64,000 bases of DNA from an uncultured Pelagibacteraceae bacterium (GCA_902595625.1 CACJQQ010000001.1:1-64000); one strand, 5' to 3'. Shown: positions 47,890 through 58,996, counted from the stretch's first letter. Notes: generated from the sequence alone by a model not told the origin. Numbers and translations are program-made.

Positions 47890-48105
47890 TTACTTAAACA
47901 AGTTTAGGATGATTATAGCTGCAATTAATCCAACTATGCCTGCATCACCTAAAGATTGTACTAAACTAATAATGTTACCAGCTATTTCGCCTACGAATGG
48001 AACATTTCCACCTAATAGACTTACAGCGATACCTAACGCAAGTAATGAAACTACTACTTTTGTTAAGCTGTCAAACATTGAAGTTAATCCTGAGATTGCT
48101 TTCAT
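47890..48105 (-). CDS. Tiny two-helix membrane protein, paralogue A (71 aa)
   Basis: The protein has an N-terminal amphipathic segment (MKAISGLTSMFDSLTK) and two hydrophobic helices (VVVSLLALGIAVSLLGG; GIVGLIAAIIILNLFK) joined by NVPFVGEIAGNIISLVQSLG. It has a strong AGGGGGAT Shine-Dalgarno site before the ATG, stronger than most in the window, which suggests high expression. A leader region of about 180 bases after tRNA-Ser precedes it. It is paralogous to the 78-residue protein at 47564-47800. I do not know a function. Confidence 0.8.
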   Translation of the reverse strand: MKAISGLTSMFDSLTKVVVSLLALGIAVSLLGGNVPFVGEIAGNIISLVQSLGDAGIVGLIAAIIILNLFK

Positions 48106-48213
48106 GTTATCCCCCTTTTTTTATTAATAAAAAATCAAAACGAATCATATTCGCATTGAATTACGAACTTTTATCATCAAGAGAGTCTACCCACACTAGA
48201 AAAGAAATCTAAC

Positions 48214-48272
48214 GACTCATAATGAACTCTTTTTACAAGCAAATGACACTTTTAATGTGTGCAATATGAGTC
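48214..48272 (-). other. Structured leader between tRNA-Ser and the tiny membrane genes
   Basis: GACTCAT (48214-48220) and ATGAGTC (48266-48272) can pair, enclosing a smaller ACAC/GTGT hairpin. The region from 48106 to 48282 has no gene. The RNA would form a two-step stem just after the tRNA-Ser 3' end and before paralogue A. It could be a leader, a small RNA or the 3' structure that follows the tRNA. No riboswitch class is recognisable. Confidence 0.35.
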
Positions 48273-48282
48273 TTGTTTTAAA

Positions 48283-48372
48283 TGGCGGAGAGAGAGGGAT
48301 TCGAACCCTCGAAACGGTTTCCCGTTTACACGCTTTCCAAGCGTGCGCCTTCAACCACTCGGCCACCTCTCC
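48283..48372 (-). tRNA. tRNA-Ser (GGA)
   Basis: A 90-nucleotide class II tRNA on the minus strand. The acceptor GGAGAGG pairs with TCTCTCC, the anticodon loop is TTGGAAA (anticodon GGA), the long variable arm is TAAACGGGAAACCGTTTC-like, the T-loop is TTCGAAT, and CCA is encoded. Its first base (48372) is also the last base of the TAG stop codon of the glycosyltransferase gene upstream. Confidence 0.97.
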
Positions 48373-49394
48373 TAGTTATAATCATCAATTAGTTTGATGA
48401 ATCTTTCTATGAACTCTTTATTGGTTGGTAGCTTATTTTTTTTCATATCTTTTTGAATTTTTTTATAATTTTTTTTAATATTGTTTAAAGTTCCTAGAAA
48501 ACTTAAAAAATTTCTTTTTGTAACAAAAATCCCTTTTTTATCTCCTATTATATGTTTGATTTCATCAAAAATTACTACTGGTCTTCTTCTTGCCAAAGCC
48601 TCGAGCAAAACCATTGGATGACCTTCTGTGAATGAAGGCAAAACAAAAATATTGTGATCGTCGTAATGTTTTATTAATTTGGTTTTATTACTCTGTGTGG
48701 GAAGTATTTTTATATTGCTTTGATTTATATTATTTGAGCTCCCTTTTTCAGCTCCAATAATTGTCAGAGAAATATCTCTTTTATTTCTTATCAACTCAGA
48801 CAAGGCAAAAATTCCTTTTTCTACTCTTATTCTACCAACGTATAACAATTTGAAATATTTAATTTCTATATTTTTAGGTTGTCTAAGCCAAACTGAGTCT
48901 AATTGTGATGGACTAATAATTTTTCCTTTTTTTCCTCGAAGAATGTAATCTCTGCAACTTATTAAATTTGAAATGGCACCAGTTATGCTAAACATAAAGT
49001 GATAGATAAGTGGGCCAATTTTTCCTAGAATTGCTTTGTATTCTCCATAACCATCACTTCTTAAATAAACAATAGGTTTTCGTCCTAAAATTTTTAGAAA
49101 TATCGAAATTAAGAAAGTATAAGGAGAAATAGAAATTATCAAAAATTTTGAGTCTGGATTTTTTGATGCACTTTTAACCTCTGACAAATAAGAAAAAATA
49201 TTATTAAATACTTTTATTCTTTTAATCTTAATTTCATGAGATCGCTTTTTGACTGATTTTCTTCCTAATAGATTAACTTCAAATTTCTTATTCAAACCCT
49301 CTGGGGTTGATTTTAAGTCTAGGTTATCACAATAATATTTGTCTTCTTCAATTGAAATACTTTCATTTGAAAAAATAAATAGTTTTTTTTTCAT
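48372..49394 (-). CDS. Glycosyltransferase family 1/4-type
   Basis: The 340-residue GT-B protein likely transfers a sugar to an envelope polysaccharide or lipid. The C-terminal nucleotide-sugar domain holds [16 protein letters not shown] and the donor-binding [23 protein letters not shown]. The N-terminal acceptor domain is very Lys/Ile-rich. Donor and acceptor are unknown. It starts directly at the lepA stop and its TAG shares one G with tRNA-Ser. Its presence inside a translation gene block suggests it was placed there by lineage-specific change. Confidence 0.85.
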   Translation of the reverse strand: MKKKLFIFSNESISIEEDKYYCDNLDLKSTPEGLNKKFEVNLLGRKSVKKRSHEIKIKRIKVFNNIFSYLSEVKSASKNPDSKFLIISISPYTFLISIFLKILGRKPIVYLRSDGYGEYKAILGKIGPLIYHFMFSITGAISNLISCRDYILRGKKGKIISPSQLDSVWLRQPKNIEIKYFKLLYVGRIRVEKGIFALSELIRNKRDISLTIIGAEKGSSNNINQSNIKILPTQSNKTKLIKHYDDHNIFVLPSFTEGHPMVLLEALARRRPVVIFDEIKHIIGDKKGIFVTKRNFLSFLGTLNNIKKNYKKIQKDMKKNKLPTNKEFIERFIKLIDDYN

Positions 49395-51202
49395 TATGCG
49401 TCTTTATTAATCTTTAAAACGCCGATAAAAGCTTCTTGAGGAATCTCAACTTTGCCGAATTGCTTTGATCTTGCTTTTCCTCTTTTTTGTTTTTCAAGAA
49501 GCTTTCTTTTTCGGTCAGTGGCTCCACCTCCGTGGATTTTTGTCAAAACATCTTTTTTAAAACCTTTTATAGATTCTCTTGCAACAATTTTTCCGCCTAT
49601 AGCTGCTTGAACTGGAATCATAAAATTGTGTCTTGGAATTAAATCTTTTAGTTTTTCACAAACTTGTCTGCCGGTCGTTTGTGCAAAATCTTTATGGATA
49701 ATCATTGCTAAAGCATCGACTGGTTCAGAATTAACTAAGATACCAAGTTTTACTAAGTCTCCTTCTCTATAACCAGATATTTCATAGTCAAAACTTGCGT
49801 AACCGCTAGAAATAGATTTAAGTTTGTCATTAAAATCAAATACGACTTCATTAAGCGGTAAGTCATATGATAAAACTGCTCTCTTGCCTGAGTAACTTAA
49901 ATTAGTTTGTATTCCTCTCTTGTCCTGACAAATTTTTATAATTGATCCTAAATATTCATCAGGAGTAATAATTGTTGACTTAATCCATGGCTCCTCTATT
50001 TTTTCAATTTGGGATGGATCAGGCATGTTAGTTGGATTTTGTAAATCTAAAACCTCTCCTTTAGTTTTATGAATTTTATAAATTACTCCTGGAGTTGTTG
50101 TAATTAGATTTACATCAAACTCTCTCTCAAGTCTTTCTGTAATAATTTCTAAATGAAGTAAACCTAGGAAACCACATCTAAATCCTAATCCTAATGCACT
50201 AGAAGACTCTGGTTCAAAAGAAAAACTTGCATCATTTAGTTTTAATTTTGCCAAACCATCTTTAAGTTTTTGATATTCGGAACTGTCAACTGGAAATAGT
50301 CCACAAAATACTACAGGTTTGCTTGGTTTAAAACCTGGAAGTGGAGTTTTAATAGGGGCGCTAGCGTCGCAAATTGTATCACCAACTTTTGTCTCTGATA
50401 AAGATTTAATACCTGTTATTATAAATCCGATCTCACCAGAGTTTAGCTCTCCAATATCATTAGGTTTAGGCGTGAATACTCCCACTTTTTCAACCACATA
50501 CTCTTGATCATTGGACATTAGTCTTACTTTCATATTTTTTTTTAATTTGCCGTTTATGACTCGAACTAGAATAACAACGCCGAGATAACTGTCATACCAG
50601 CTATCTACTAGTAAGCATTTTAATTTTTCATCTATAACCCCATTTGGAGCAGGTAACTTGTTTATAATTGCTTCTAAGATTTCATCTATCCCTTCTCCAG
50701 TTTTTCCAGAACAAGAAATTGCATTAGTTGTCTCAATTCCCACGACATCTTCTATTTCGGTTTTTGTTTTTTCAATATCTGAAGCTGGTAAATCAATTTT
50801 GTTTAAAATTGGTATAACCTCATGATTTATTTCTAGTGCTTGGTACACATTTGCTAAAGTTTGAGCCTCTACCCCTTGAGTGCTATCGACAATTAAAAGA
50901 GACCCTTCACATGCCGACAATGACCGGCTCACTTCATAACCAAAATCTACGTGACCAGGAGTGTCTATAATGTTTAATATATAATCTTTTCCGTCTTTAG
51001 CTCTATAATTGAGTTTTACAGTTTGCGCTTTGATTGTTATTCCTCTTTCTCGCTCAATATCCATTGAGTCTAGAACTTGTTGTTTCATCTCTCGATCAGT
51101 CAAACCTCCACATTTATGTATAATTCGATCCGCAATTGTAGATTTTCCATGATCTATGTGCGCAATTATAGAAAAATTACGTATTCTTTTTATATCTGAC
51201 AT
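49394..51202 (-). CDS. lepA: Elongation factor 4 (LepA)
   Basis: LepA is a ribosomal GTPase acting on stalled or initiating ribosomes. The 602-residue protein has the G1 loop [10 protein letters not shown]2/G3 in GITIKAQTV and DTPGHVDF, G4 NKIDLP, and the LepA-specific C-terminal tail with [28 protein letters not shown]. It overlaps pheT by a single base and is followed directly by the glycosyltransferase. Confidence 0.98.
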   Translation of the reverse strand: MSDIKRIRNFSIIAHIDHGKSTIADRIIHKCGGLTDREMKQQVLDSMDIERERGITIKAQTVKLNYRAKDGKDYILNIIDTPGHVDFGYEVSRSLSACEGSLLIVDSTQGVEAQTLANVYQALEINHEVIPILNKIDLPASDIEKTKTEIEDVVGIETTNAISCSGKTGEGIDEILEAIINKLPAPNGVIDEKLKCLLVDSWYDSYLGVVILVRVINGKLKKNMKVRLMSNDQEYVVEKVGVFTPKPNDIGELNSGEIGFIITGIKSLSETKVGDTICDASAPIKTPLPGFKPSKPVVFCGLFPVDSSEYQKLKDGLAKLKLNDASFSFEPESSSALGLGFRCGFLGLLHLEIITERLEREFDVNLITTTPGVIYKIHKTKGEVLDLQNPTNMPDPSQIEKIEEPWIKSTIITPDEYLGSIIKICQDKRGIQTNLSYSGKRAVLSYDLPLNEVVFDFNDKLKSISSGYASFDYEISGYREGDLVKLGILVNSEPVDALAMIIHKDFAQTTGRQVCEKLKDLIPRHNFMIPVQAAIGGKIVARESIKGFKKDVLTKIHGGGATDRKRKLLEKQKRGKARSKQFGKVEIPQEAFIGVLKINKDA

Positions 51203-53604
51203 TAGGACCTAATTGTAGCGCCAGTTTTTTTACTTACTGTATCGATAATTTTTTTACTAATTTCGTCTAAATCATTCTCTGTAAGAGTTTTATCAATAGC
51301 TTGTAAAGTAACACTAATCGCAACCGACTTTTTGTCTTTTGGAATATTGTCTCCTTCATAAACATCAAAAGTTGACACTTTTTGAATTAAATCTTCATCT
51401 ACTTCCCTTATTATTTTCTCAAGGGTGCCTATCTTAAAAATTTTATCTAATACAAACGCAAAATCTCTTTCCGATTTCTGAAAATCTGAAGCTTTAAAGC
51501 TTTTTTTGCTTTGTCTTAATTTTTTATTAGGTTCAGGGATATTTTTTAAGAAAATTTCAAATCCAAAAATATTTTTGTCTTTGTAATCTAAGTTCTTGGT
51601 AATCGCAGGATGTATTTCTCCGAAATAGGCTAAGTGAGGTCCTTTTTCTGATTTTAAAGTTACAGACCCTGATCTTCCAGGGTGATAGCTGTGTTTAGTG
51701 TTGTCACTTACAAAAAGATTTTTTTCTTCGATGCCTAATTCAATTAATGTTTTAACAACATCGCTTTTAATATCAAAGACGTCTACATCTCTTTCTTTAT
51801 CTAGCCAGCTCCTTCTATTTATTTTTCCAGATTTTAAACCTCCAATTACAACTTGTTGCTCACCGGGGTTTTTTCCAAAAAATGTTGGGCCTATTTCAAA
51901 TAAAGATAAGTCCTCATATCCCCTGTCTTGATTTTTTTTTAAATAAATTGATAAATTTGAGAAAATTGATCGTCTTAAAACATCCAGATCGGAGGAGATA
52001 GGATTAAAAATTGCTATTTCTTTTTCACCCTTAGAAAATTGCTTGTCGATTCTAGAGTCTGTAAATGACCAGGTAACTATTTCCATATATCCTTTTGAAG
52101 CTAAAGATCTTTGTGACAAATGAAACAGTTTTTGTTTATAGTTTAAAGTATCTTGGTTTCTATGTTTGTTTGGCTCAATTAATTTAATTTTATCAAATCC
52201 CTTGATCCTAATTAGCTCTTCAATTAAATCTTCGTCCAAACTAATATCTGGTCTCCAGCTAGGAACTTCCACTTTTACAGATTTTTGACTTTTTTTACAT
52301 TTAAAACCTAGAGAAGATAAAATTTTATCAATTTCGTTGGCGGTGATTGAAATACCAATAAGTTTTTCAAATTTTTCTATTTGAAAATTAATTACCTTAT
52401 TTTTTTGATTTTTTTTCCCAGTAATTTGAAAATTACTTACTTGACCACCACAAATCTTTAAAATTAGTTCAGTTGCATGTTCTAATCCCTCTTTGATTGA
52501 GTTTGGATCGATCCCTCTCTCAAATCTATATTTAGCATCAGTATTAATATTAAGTGTCCTTGCTGTTTTTCTTATTGATGAAGGTTGAAAATAAGCTGCT
52601 TCTAAAAGTATATTTTTAGTATCAAATTCTGTAGAGGTATTTGTTCCTCCAATAATCCCGCCCAAACCTAGAACACCTGATTGATCAGAGATGACACACA
52701 TATCTTTCTTTAACTTATATTTTTTATTATCTAATGCTTCAAATATTTCGCCTTCTTTAGCATTTCTTACTATGATCTCTTTTTTAATCTTATCTGCATC
52801 ATAAGCGTGTAATGGTCTGTTTAAATCAAACATTACATAGTTAGTAATATCCACTACAGCGGAAATTGGCTTTAAACCTAATGCGATTAATTTATTTTTA
52901 AGCCATTCAGGACTTTCCTTATTAGTAATATTTTTGATATAACAGCTTCCAAAAATATCACATCCTTGGTTTTTTTCTTTTGTAATTGACGTCTTAATTT
53001 GATGCTTTATTTGTTGTTTGATTTTTTTTCTTTTAGTTTGTATTAACTTTCCAACTCCAGCTGAAGCAAGATCTCTTGCGATACCTCTAATGCCTAAGCA
53101 ATCAGCACGGTTAGGAGTTATTGAAATATCAATAGCTTTTTGAGAGCTGCTTTTAAAATAACTTTTTCCAATTTCCTTCTCTCTATTTTTTATTTCAATT
53201 ATTCCATCACTCTCATCAGATAGATTAAGTTCACTTTCAGAGCAAAGCATCCCCTTAGACTCTACTCCTCTTATTTTGGCTATCTTTAATTCAAAATTAG
53301 TTTTGGGTATTACTGCACCTGGAGGAGCATAAATTGTGACAAGACCTTCTCTGGCATTTGGAGCTCCACAAACAACTTTTAAAACTTCCTTGCCCCCAAT
53401 TGTTACATCGCAGACTTTAAGTTTATCTGCATTAGGATGTTTTTCTGCTTTTAAAACTTTTGCTATTTTAAACTTACCCATCTCTCCTGAATTTTCTTTT
53501 ATACCTTCAACTTCAAGTCCGATGTTAGTAAGCTGATTAATTATTTCGCTTTCTTTAGCAGATGTTTTTAAATGCTCTTTAAGCCAAGGAATTGTAATTA
53601 TCAT
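51202..53604 (-). CDS. pheT: Phenylalanyl-tRNA synthetase beta subunit
   Basis: The 800-residue beta chain works with PheS to charge tRNA-Phe. Domains in order: the N-terminal EMAP-like tRNA-binding domain ([19 protein letters not shown]), the B3/B4 editing domain, B5 ([21 protein letters not shown]), and the C-terminal anticodon-binding domain ([29 protein letters not shown]). Editing residues are in their usual region. It overlaps pheS by 4 bases (ATGA). Its tRNA partner in this window is the atypical tRNA-Phe at 17718. Confidence 0.97.
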   Translation of the reverse strand: MIITIPWLKEHLKTSAKESEIINQLTNIGLEVEGIKENSGEMGKFKIAKVLKAEKHPNADKLKVCDVTIGGKEVLKVVCGAPNAREGLVTIYAPPGAVIPKTNFELKIAKIRGVESKGMLCSESELNLSDESDGIIEIKNREKEIGKSYFKSSSQKAIDISITPNRADCLGIRGIARDLASAGVGKLIQTKRKKIKQQIKHQIKTSITKEKNQGCDIFGSCYIKNITNKESPEWLKNKLIALGLKPISAVVDITNYVMFDLNRPLHAYDADKIKKEIIVRNAKEGEIFEALDNKKYKLKKDMCVISDQSGVLGLGGIIGGTNTSTEFDTKNILLEAAYFQPSSIRKTARTLNINTDAKYRFERGIDPNSIKEGLEHATELILKICGGQVSNFQITGKKNQKNKVINFQIEKFEKLIGISITANEIDKILSSLGFKCKKSQKSVKVEVPSWRPDISLDEDLIEELIRIKGFDKIKLIEPNKHRNQDTLNYKQKLFHLSQRSLASKGYMEIVTWSFTDSRIDKQFSKGEKEIAIFNPISSDLDVLRRSIFSNLSIYLKKNQDRGYEDLSLFEIGPTFFGKNPGEQQVVIGGLKSGKINRRSWLDKERDVDVFDIKSDVVKTLIELGIEEKNLFVSDNTKHSYHPGRSGSVTLKSEKGPHLAYFGEIHPAITKNLDYKDKNIFGFEIFLKNIPEPNKKLRQSKKSFKASDFQKSERDFAFVLDKIFKIGTLEKIIREVDEDLIQKVSTFDVYEGDNIPKDKKSVAISVTLQAIDKTLTENDLDEISKKIIDTVSKKTGATIRS

Positions 53605-54668
53605 TTGCTTAATCCTCTATAATTAGTTGGGACATCTAACGGATCAAATCCAAAATGACTTAGCCATCTATAGTCTGCCTCAAAGAAAGCTCTTAAATCA
53701 TTAATTCCATATTTTAACATAGCTAAACGATCAATCCCTATTCCGAAGGCGAAGCCTTGATATTTTTTTGTATCTATTTTAACATTTTTTAAAACGTTAG
53801 GATGAACCATTCCACATCCTAAAATTTCTAACCATTTATCACCATCTCCTATAACAATTTTTCCTTTTTCAATTTTATATCCAATATCAACCTCAGCTGA
53901 TGGTTCAGTAAAAGGAAAATGACTTGGTCTAAATCTCATCTTAACATTTTTAACTTCAAAAAATTCTTTTATAAAATAATCTAAACACCCTTTAAGATGT
54001 CCCATAGTTATACCTTTATCAATATGAAGACCTTCAAGTTGATGAAACATTGGGGCATGAGTTTGGTCACTATCACATCTGTACGTCCTACCTGGTACAA
54101 TTATTTTGAATGGTGGTTTGTTAGACAGCATCGTTCTAATTTGCACTGGCGATGTATGTGTTCTTAACAATAATTTTTTGTTTTCCTCTAGATAAAAAGT
54201 ATCGTGCATATCCCTGGCTGGGTGTTCCTCGGGAGTATTGAGTGCTGTAAAATTATTGTATTCTGACTCAACATCGGGCCCTTCTGCTACTGAAAAACCT
54301 ATTTCAGAAAAGATAGAAGATATTTCGTCTATAACTTGTGATACTGGATGAATTTTACCCTGTCGATCAGGTCTTATTGGAAGAGTAACATCAACTTTCT
54401 CATTTTTAAGTTTTTCATTTATTTCACTGGTTTCGATTTCAATATTTTTTTGTTCTAATTGATGTGTCAAATCATCTTTTATTTTATTTAGATTAGAAGC
54501 AAACTCTTTTCTTTTTTCTGGATCTAAAGATCCTAGAGATTTGAATTGTTGGGTAATTTGACCATTTTTTCCGAAAAATTCTGTCTTAATATTTTGAAGA
54601 TCTTCTTTTGTTTTAACGGAGTCAATCTTTGCATTAAATACTGAACTTATTTTATCTAAATCACTCAT
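53601..54668 (-). CDS. pheS: Phenylalanyl-tRNA synthetase alpha subunit
   Basis: The 355-residue class II catalytic chain has the N-terminal coiled-coil arm that contacts tRNA, motif 2 ([27 protein letters not shown]), and motif 3 ([18 protein letters not shown]). The signature [17 protein letters not shown] is present. It is coupled to pheT and follows rplT by 48 bases, completing the infC-rpmI-rplT-pheS-pheT cluster. No attenuator-like leader peptide is obvious before it. Confidence 0.98.
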   Translation of the reverse strand: MSDLDKISSVFNAKIDSVKTKEDLQNIKTEFFGKNGQITQQFKSLGSLDPEKRKEFASNLNKIKDDLTHQLEQKNIEIETSEINEKLKNEKVDVTLPIRPDRQGKIHPVSQVIDEISSIFSEIGFSVAEGPDVESEYNNFTALNTPEEHPARDMHDTFYLEENKKLLLRTHTSPVQIRTMLSNKPPFKIIVPGRTYRCDSDQTHAPMFHQLEGLHIDKGITMGHLKGCLDYFIKEFFEVKNVKMRFRPSHFPFTEPSAEVDIGYKIEKGKIVIGDGDKWLEILGCGMVHPNVLKNVKIDTKKYQGFAFGIGIDRLAMLKYGINDLRAFFEADYRWLSHFGFDPLDVPTNYRGLSK

Positions 54669-54716
54669 TAGGTAATTGATTTTTTATATTAAGTTGAGAT
54701 TAAATCAAAGACCCTT

Positions 54717-55073
54717 TTAAGCTAGGGAGGATTGAACTTTTTTTACTACTGTTTTAAAGACTTCAGGATTATTGTAAGCAAGCTCTGCTAGAACTTTTCT
54801 ATCTAGCTTAATTTTTGATTTAGCTAAACCGTTAATAAATTTTGCATAAGTCAATCCTTCAGCTCTTACACCAGCATTAATTCTTTGAATCCATAATGAT
54901 CTAAATTCTCTTTTTTTGGCCTTTCTATCACGATAAGCATATTGCATCGCCTTCTCCATTGCTTGCCTAGCTATACGGATAGTATTTTTTCTTCTACCTC
55001 TTTGGCCTTTTACAGATTTTAAAACTTTATTATGTTTTGCTCTACTAACTACACCACGCTTTGTTCTAGCCAT
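54717..55073 (-). CDS. rplT: 50S ribosomal protein L20
   Basis: The 118-residue protein begins [24 protein letters not shown]-like sequence and contains [20 protein letters not shown], the L20 core. Follows rpmI by 1 base. In many bacteria L20 represses its own operon by binding the infC-rpmI leader; I could not recognise such a pseudoknot here. Confidence 0.98.
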   Translation of the reverse strand: MARTKRGVVSRAKHNKVLKSVKGQRGRRKNTIRIARQAMEKAMQYAYRDRKAKKREFRSLWIQRINAGVRAEGLTYAKFINGLAKSKIKLDRKVLAELAYNNPEVFKTVVKKVQSSLA

Positions 55074-55074
55074 A

Positions 55075-55281
55075 TTATCCCCTTAAGTTATATGGCATAT
55101 ACGATTTGACTATTTTAGAGTCTTGTTTAGTCATAATTGTAGTGCCTCTTTGTTTTCTAATTTGTGAATTTGTTCTTTTAATCATACCATGTCTTTTACC
55201 GGCTTGTGGCATTTTAATTTTACCTGTAGCAGTAAATCTAAATCTTTTTTTCGCTGAGCTTTTTGTTTTAAGTTTTGGCAT
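55075..55281 (-). CDS. rpmI: 50S ribosomal protein L35
   Basis: The 68-residue protein has the L35 pattern [21 protein letters not shown] and [19 protein letters not shown]. It follows infC after 59 bases, the largest gap in this cluster, and precedes rplT directly. The gap may hold a promoter or L20 target, but I see no clear motif. Confidence 0.98.
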   Translation of the reverse strand: MPKLKTKSSAKKRFRFTATGKIKMPQAGKRHGMIKRTNSQIRKQRGTTIMTKQDSKIVKSYMPYNLRG

Positions 55282-55340
55282 AAAATATTCGGACTTATAT
55301 AGCCATTAATAAATCTTTACAAGATGATATTATTGGTGAT

Positions 55341-55886
55341 TTACAGAGGTTGAATTATCATAACCATCTGTCTACCTTCAAATTTTGGCTTGCTTTCAAC
55401 TTTAGCTATATCTTTTGTCTCCTCTATAATCTTATTCATTAACTCCTTGCCTAAATCGGTATGTTGCATTTCTCTTCCTTTAAATTTAACAGTAAATTTT
55501 ACCTTATCACCTTTTGAAATAAATTTTTTTGCATTTTTGATTTTGAAATTGTAATCATGTGTTTCGGTACCAGGCCTTAGTTTAATTTCTTTGAGCGATA
55601 CTATTTTTTGTTTCTTCTTAGCTTGATTCGCTTTTTTTTGTAAATCATATTTGTACTTTCCCATATCCATAATTTTACATACAGGAGGGTTTGCATTTGG
55701 CGAGATTTCAATTAAATCTAATCCTTCATGTCTGGCTAACTCAATTGCTTTATTAAGAGGCATTGCTCCAAGGTTTCCACCATCACTTCCTATAACTTGT
55801 ACATCTAATGCTCTAATTTTCTCATTAGCTTTGGGGCCTTGAGGTTTGCTTCTTCTCTGAAAATAATTTGGTTTAAAGTTAGACAC
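55341..55886 (-). CDS. infC: Translation initiation factor IF-3
   Basis: IF-3 checks the initiator tRNA and start codon on the 30S subunit. The 181-residue protein has the family sequences ANEKIRALDVQVI, ANPPVCKIMDMGKYKYDLQKK and HTDLGKELM. It starts at GTG 55886, exactly after the thrS TAA. IF-3 genes often use AUU-type codons that IF-3 itself discriminates against. Here the frame uses GTG, and no good Shine-Dalgarno site precedes it. Confidence 0.97.
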   Translation of the reverse strand: MSNFKPNYFQRRSKPQGPKANEKIRALDVQVIGSDGGNLGAMPLNKAIELARHEGLDLIEISPNANPPVCKIMDMGKYKYDLQKKANQAKKKQKIVSLKEIKLRPGTETHDYNFKIKNAKKFISKGDKVKFTVKFKGREMQHTDLGKELMNKIIEETKDIAKVESKPKFEGRQMVMIIQPL

Positions 55887-57803
55887 TTAGTTTAAAGGCA
55901 ACTTATTTGATGTGAGCATATATTTTATTAAATCTTCTCTTTTCATTATCTCTTGTTTGTCAGAACCTAGTCTTCTTACTGTAACTGTTTTTTCTTTAAC
56001 TTCTTTTTTTCCACAAACAATAATAAATGGAACTTTTGCCAGAGAATGTTCTCTAATTTTATAATTTATTTTTTCGTTTCTCAAATCCATTTCACATTTT
56101 ATACCTTCTTTAAATAAATCTTCAAATAACTTTTTTACATAATCATTGTTTTCTTCAGCTATAGGACACACAACAGCTTGTGCTGGTGAAAGCCAAAAAG
56201 GTAATTTGCCGGCATAATTTTCAATTAAAATTCCAATAAATCTTTCTAAAGAGCCAAATAGTGCTCGATGCAACATGACAGGAACTTTTTTATTACCATC
56301 TTTAGCAACGTAAGATGCTCCTAATCTATTAGGTAGATTAAGATCAACTTGTAAAGTACCACATTGCCAGTCTCTTCCAATAGCATCTCTAAGAACAAAT
56401 TCAATTTTAGGTCCGTAAAAAGCTCCTTCTCCTTTATTAATTGTATACTCAAGTTTAGATTGTTTGATTGCAGCAAGTAGCGCTGCCTCAGATTTATCCC
56501 AAACACTGTCGTCGCCAACTCGTTTTTCAGGCCTGTCCGAGTACTTCAAAATTACATTTTCAAAACCTAAATCTTTATAAATTTCTAAAATTAAATTTGT
56601 AACTGACAATGACTCTTCGGTTATTTGATCTTCTGTACAAAATATATGAGCATCGTCTTGCGTAAATGCTCTAACTCTAAGTAATCCATGTAGAGCTCCT
56701 GAGGGCTCGTATCTATGTACCTTACCAAACTCAGATAATTTCAGTGGTAAATCTCTGTAACTTTTTAAACCTTGATTAAATACTTGAACACAACCAGGGC
56801 AGTTCATCGGTTTTACTGCAAAAATTTTTTCGTCAGGGGTTTCTGACGTGAACATATGCTCTCCAAATTTATCCCAATGACCGGATTTTTCCCAAAGAGT
56901 CTTATCTAAAAGTTCAGGAGTGTTAATTTCTTTATATCCAGCAAGTCTCTGTTTAGCTCTCATATATTCTACAAGTCTTTGAAATAACAACCAGCCCTTC
57001 TCGTGCCAGAATACTGCTCCCGGACTTTCCTCTCTAAAATGAAAAAGGTCCATTTCTTTTCCAAGTTTTCTATGGTCTCTTTTTTCAGCTTCCTCTAATC
57101 GATTTAGATAATCATCAAGTTCTTTTTTAGATGTCCAACAAGTCCCGTATATTCTTTGTAGCATTTCATTATTGGAATCTCCTCTCCAATAAGCGCCTGA
57201 CACCTTTGTCAATTTAAAAGCTTTTCCAATTTTTCCAGTAGAAGCCAGATGAGGACCTCGACATAAATCATGCCACTTACCATGGTGATATATAGAAACT
57301 TCCTCACCAGATGGAATACTTTCTATAATTTCTGCTTTATATTTTTCACCAATTTTTAGAAAATGTTTAACTGCATCGTCTCGTTTCCATACTTCTCTGT
57401 GAGTTTTTTCATCTCGATCAACTATTTCACTCATTTTTTTTTCAATCTTTTTTAAATCCTCCTCAGTAAATGGCTCTTTTCTAGAAAAGTCATAGTAGAA
57501 ACCATTATCAATAACTGGACCAATTGTAACCTGAGTTCCTGGGTAAAGTTCTTGAACTGCCATTGCTAAGATATGAGCAGCGTCATGCCTTATAACTTCA
57601 AGACCTTCTTTATCTTTAGGAGTAATGATTCTAACTTTAGCATCTTTTGTAATTGTATGACTTAAGTCCTTCAAATCACCGTCGACTTCCATTATTAAGG
57701 CAACTTTTTCTAATGACTTACTAATTTTTTTTGTTAAGTCAAAACCAGTAATAGATTTTTCAAAATCTATTTTTTTTCCGTCTAATAATTGAATTTGGGG
57801 CAT
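55887..57803 (-). CDS. thrS: Threonyl-tRNA synthetase
   Basis: The 638-residue enzyme has the N-terminal TGS domain (IQLLDGKKIDF), the editing domain (HDAAHILAMAVQELYPG; DLCRGPHLASTGKI), the class II core (MNCPGCVQVF; RVRAFTQDDAHIFC; MLHRALFGSLERFIGILIENY), and the C-terminal anticodon-binding domain. The normal length is retained. It begins directly at the glycosyltransferase gene's 3' end (1-base overlap) and leads the infC-rpmI-rplT-pheST-lepA run. Confidence 0.98.
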   Translation of the reverse strand: MPQIQLLDGKKIDFEKSITGFDLTKKISKSLEKVALIMEVDGDLKDLSHTITKDAKVRIITPKDKEGLEVIRHDAAHILAMAVQELYPGTQVTIGPVIDNGFYYDFSRKEPFTEEDLKKIEKKMSEIVDRDEKTHREVWKRDDAVKHFLKIGEKYKAEIIESIPSGEEVSIYHHGKWHDLCRGPHLASTGKIGKAFKLTKVSGAYWRGDSNNEMLQRIYGTCWTSKKELDDYLNRLEEAEKRDHRKLGKEMDLFHFREESPGAVFWHEKGWLLFQRLVEYMRAKQRLAGYKEINTPELLDKTLWEKSGHWDKFGEHMFTSETPDEKIFAVKPMNCPGCVQVFNQGLKSYRDLPLKLSEFGKVHRYEPSGALHGLLRVRAFTQDDAHIFCTEDQITEESLSVTNLILEIYKDLGFENVILKYSDRPEKRVGDDSVWDKSEAALLAAIKQSKLEYTINKGEGAFYGPKIEFVLRDAIGRDWQCGTLQVDLNLPNRLGASYVAKDGNKKVPVMLHRALFGSLERFIGILIENYAGKLPFWLSPAQAVVCPIAEENNDYVKKLFEDLFKEGIKCEMDLRNEKINYKIREHSLAKVPFIIVCGKKEVKEKTVTVRRLGSDKQEIMKREDLIKYMLTSNKLPLN

Positions 57804-58960
57804 TAATTTTTAATTAATTTTTTATATTCTTTTAAATTACTTTGACACATTGTTTCAACGTCAAATTTCTTAGTAATGTTTTTTCTTCCTTCATTTCCAA
57901 TAGATTTTAATTCATCCGGTGATAATTGAATAACAGTATTTAAACTTTTAGCAAGTTCTCTTGGGTCATCATGTTTATACAAAAACCCAGTTTTTTTATT
58001 AATAATTGTTTCTTTAGATCCGCCGATATTACTTGCAACAATAGGTTTCCCCATGGATTGGGCTTCGACAGAAACTCTTCCAAAAGCCTCTGGTTCAATT
58101 GAAGCTGAAACTACTACATCAGCTAAAGAATAAGCTAATGGCATCTCATTACAATGTTGAATAAATTTAATTTTTTTATTTAAATTGTACCTCTCGACTA
58201 AATTAACTAATTTTTTAGCATAAACTTTCCTTCCTTGATCTGAACCAAGTATTATGGCTTGAAAATTTGTAAAATTATAGTCTTCAATTAATATATTTAA
58301 AGACTCAATAAATTTTTCCTGTCCTTTCCAATATGTAAGCCTTCCGGGCAAAAGGATGGTAAATTTATTTGATGATAGACCCCATTCATGCTTAAGCTTT
58401 TCTTGTTTAAGTATTGAAATATTTTTAGAGTTATAATAATCCACATTGATACCTCTAAATATCACTCTAAGTTTTTTTTTTTTACTTAAATATTCACTAT
58501 AATTTTCATTGATGTGAGAAAAAATAAAATTAGATCCTGCAATAGTTAATTTTGCTTTTAACATTACACTATTATAAATTTTTTTAAGTTTGCTTCTAAA
58601 GTTATAGGTCCCATGAAATGTTGTAACAAAGATTCTTCCTGTCAAAAGAGATGCAAAATAACATGACCAAGCTGGCGCACGACTTCTAGCATGAACAATA
58701 TTTATTTTAAAAAAAATAATGTAGATCGATAATGCTAATGTATTTAAAATTATTAGAAGTGGATTTTTTGAATTAACTGGAAGTTTGAGTATTTTTACTT
58801 TATCTTTTTTTACAAATTTTAATAGTTCTCCCCCAGATGTAGCCACAAAGGATCCGCAGTCATTTTCTGGAAGAAAATGTGCGATATCATAGCAACCTGT
58901 TTCTGCCCCACCGTAACCTAGTTTCGGAATAACTTGAAGAACATTTATTTTAGTAGTCAT
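57803..58960 (-). CDS. Glycosyltransferase family 4-type
   Basis: The 385-residue GT-B protein has an N-terminal domain opening with LQVIPKLGYGGAETGCYDIAHFL and a C-terminal donor domain with ILLPGRLTYWKGQEKFIESL and EPEAFGRVSVEAQSMGKPIVASNIGG. It is likely involved in lipopolysaccharide or surface sugar assembly, with unknown substrates. It is first in the thrS transcript and divergent from the hydrolase (about 36 bases). Alphaproteobacterial genomes often keep a similar gene upstream of thrS. Confidence 0.87.
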   Translation of the reverse strand: MTTKINVLQVIPKLGYGGAETGCYDIAHFLPENDCGSFVATSGGELLKFVKKDKVKILKLPVNSKNPLLIILNTLALSIYIIFFKINIVHARSRAPAWSCYFASLLTGRIFVTTFHGTYNFRSKLKKIYNSVMLKAKLTIAGSNFIFSHINENYSEYLSKKKKLRVIFRGINVDYYNSKNISILKQEKLKHEWGLSSNKFTILLPGRLTYWKGQEKFIESLNILIEDYNFTNFQAIILGSDQGRKVYAKKLVNLVERYNLNKKIKFIQHCNEMPLAYSLADVVVSASIEPEAFGRVSVEAQSMGKPIVASNIGGSKETIINKKTGFLYKHDDPRELAKSLNTVIQLSPDELKSIGNEGRKNITKKFDVETMCQSNLKEYKKLIKN

Positions 58961-58996
58961 GTTAATTGTTATATAATAGCACTTAAATATTCTTAT

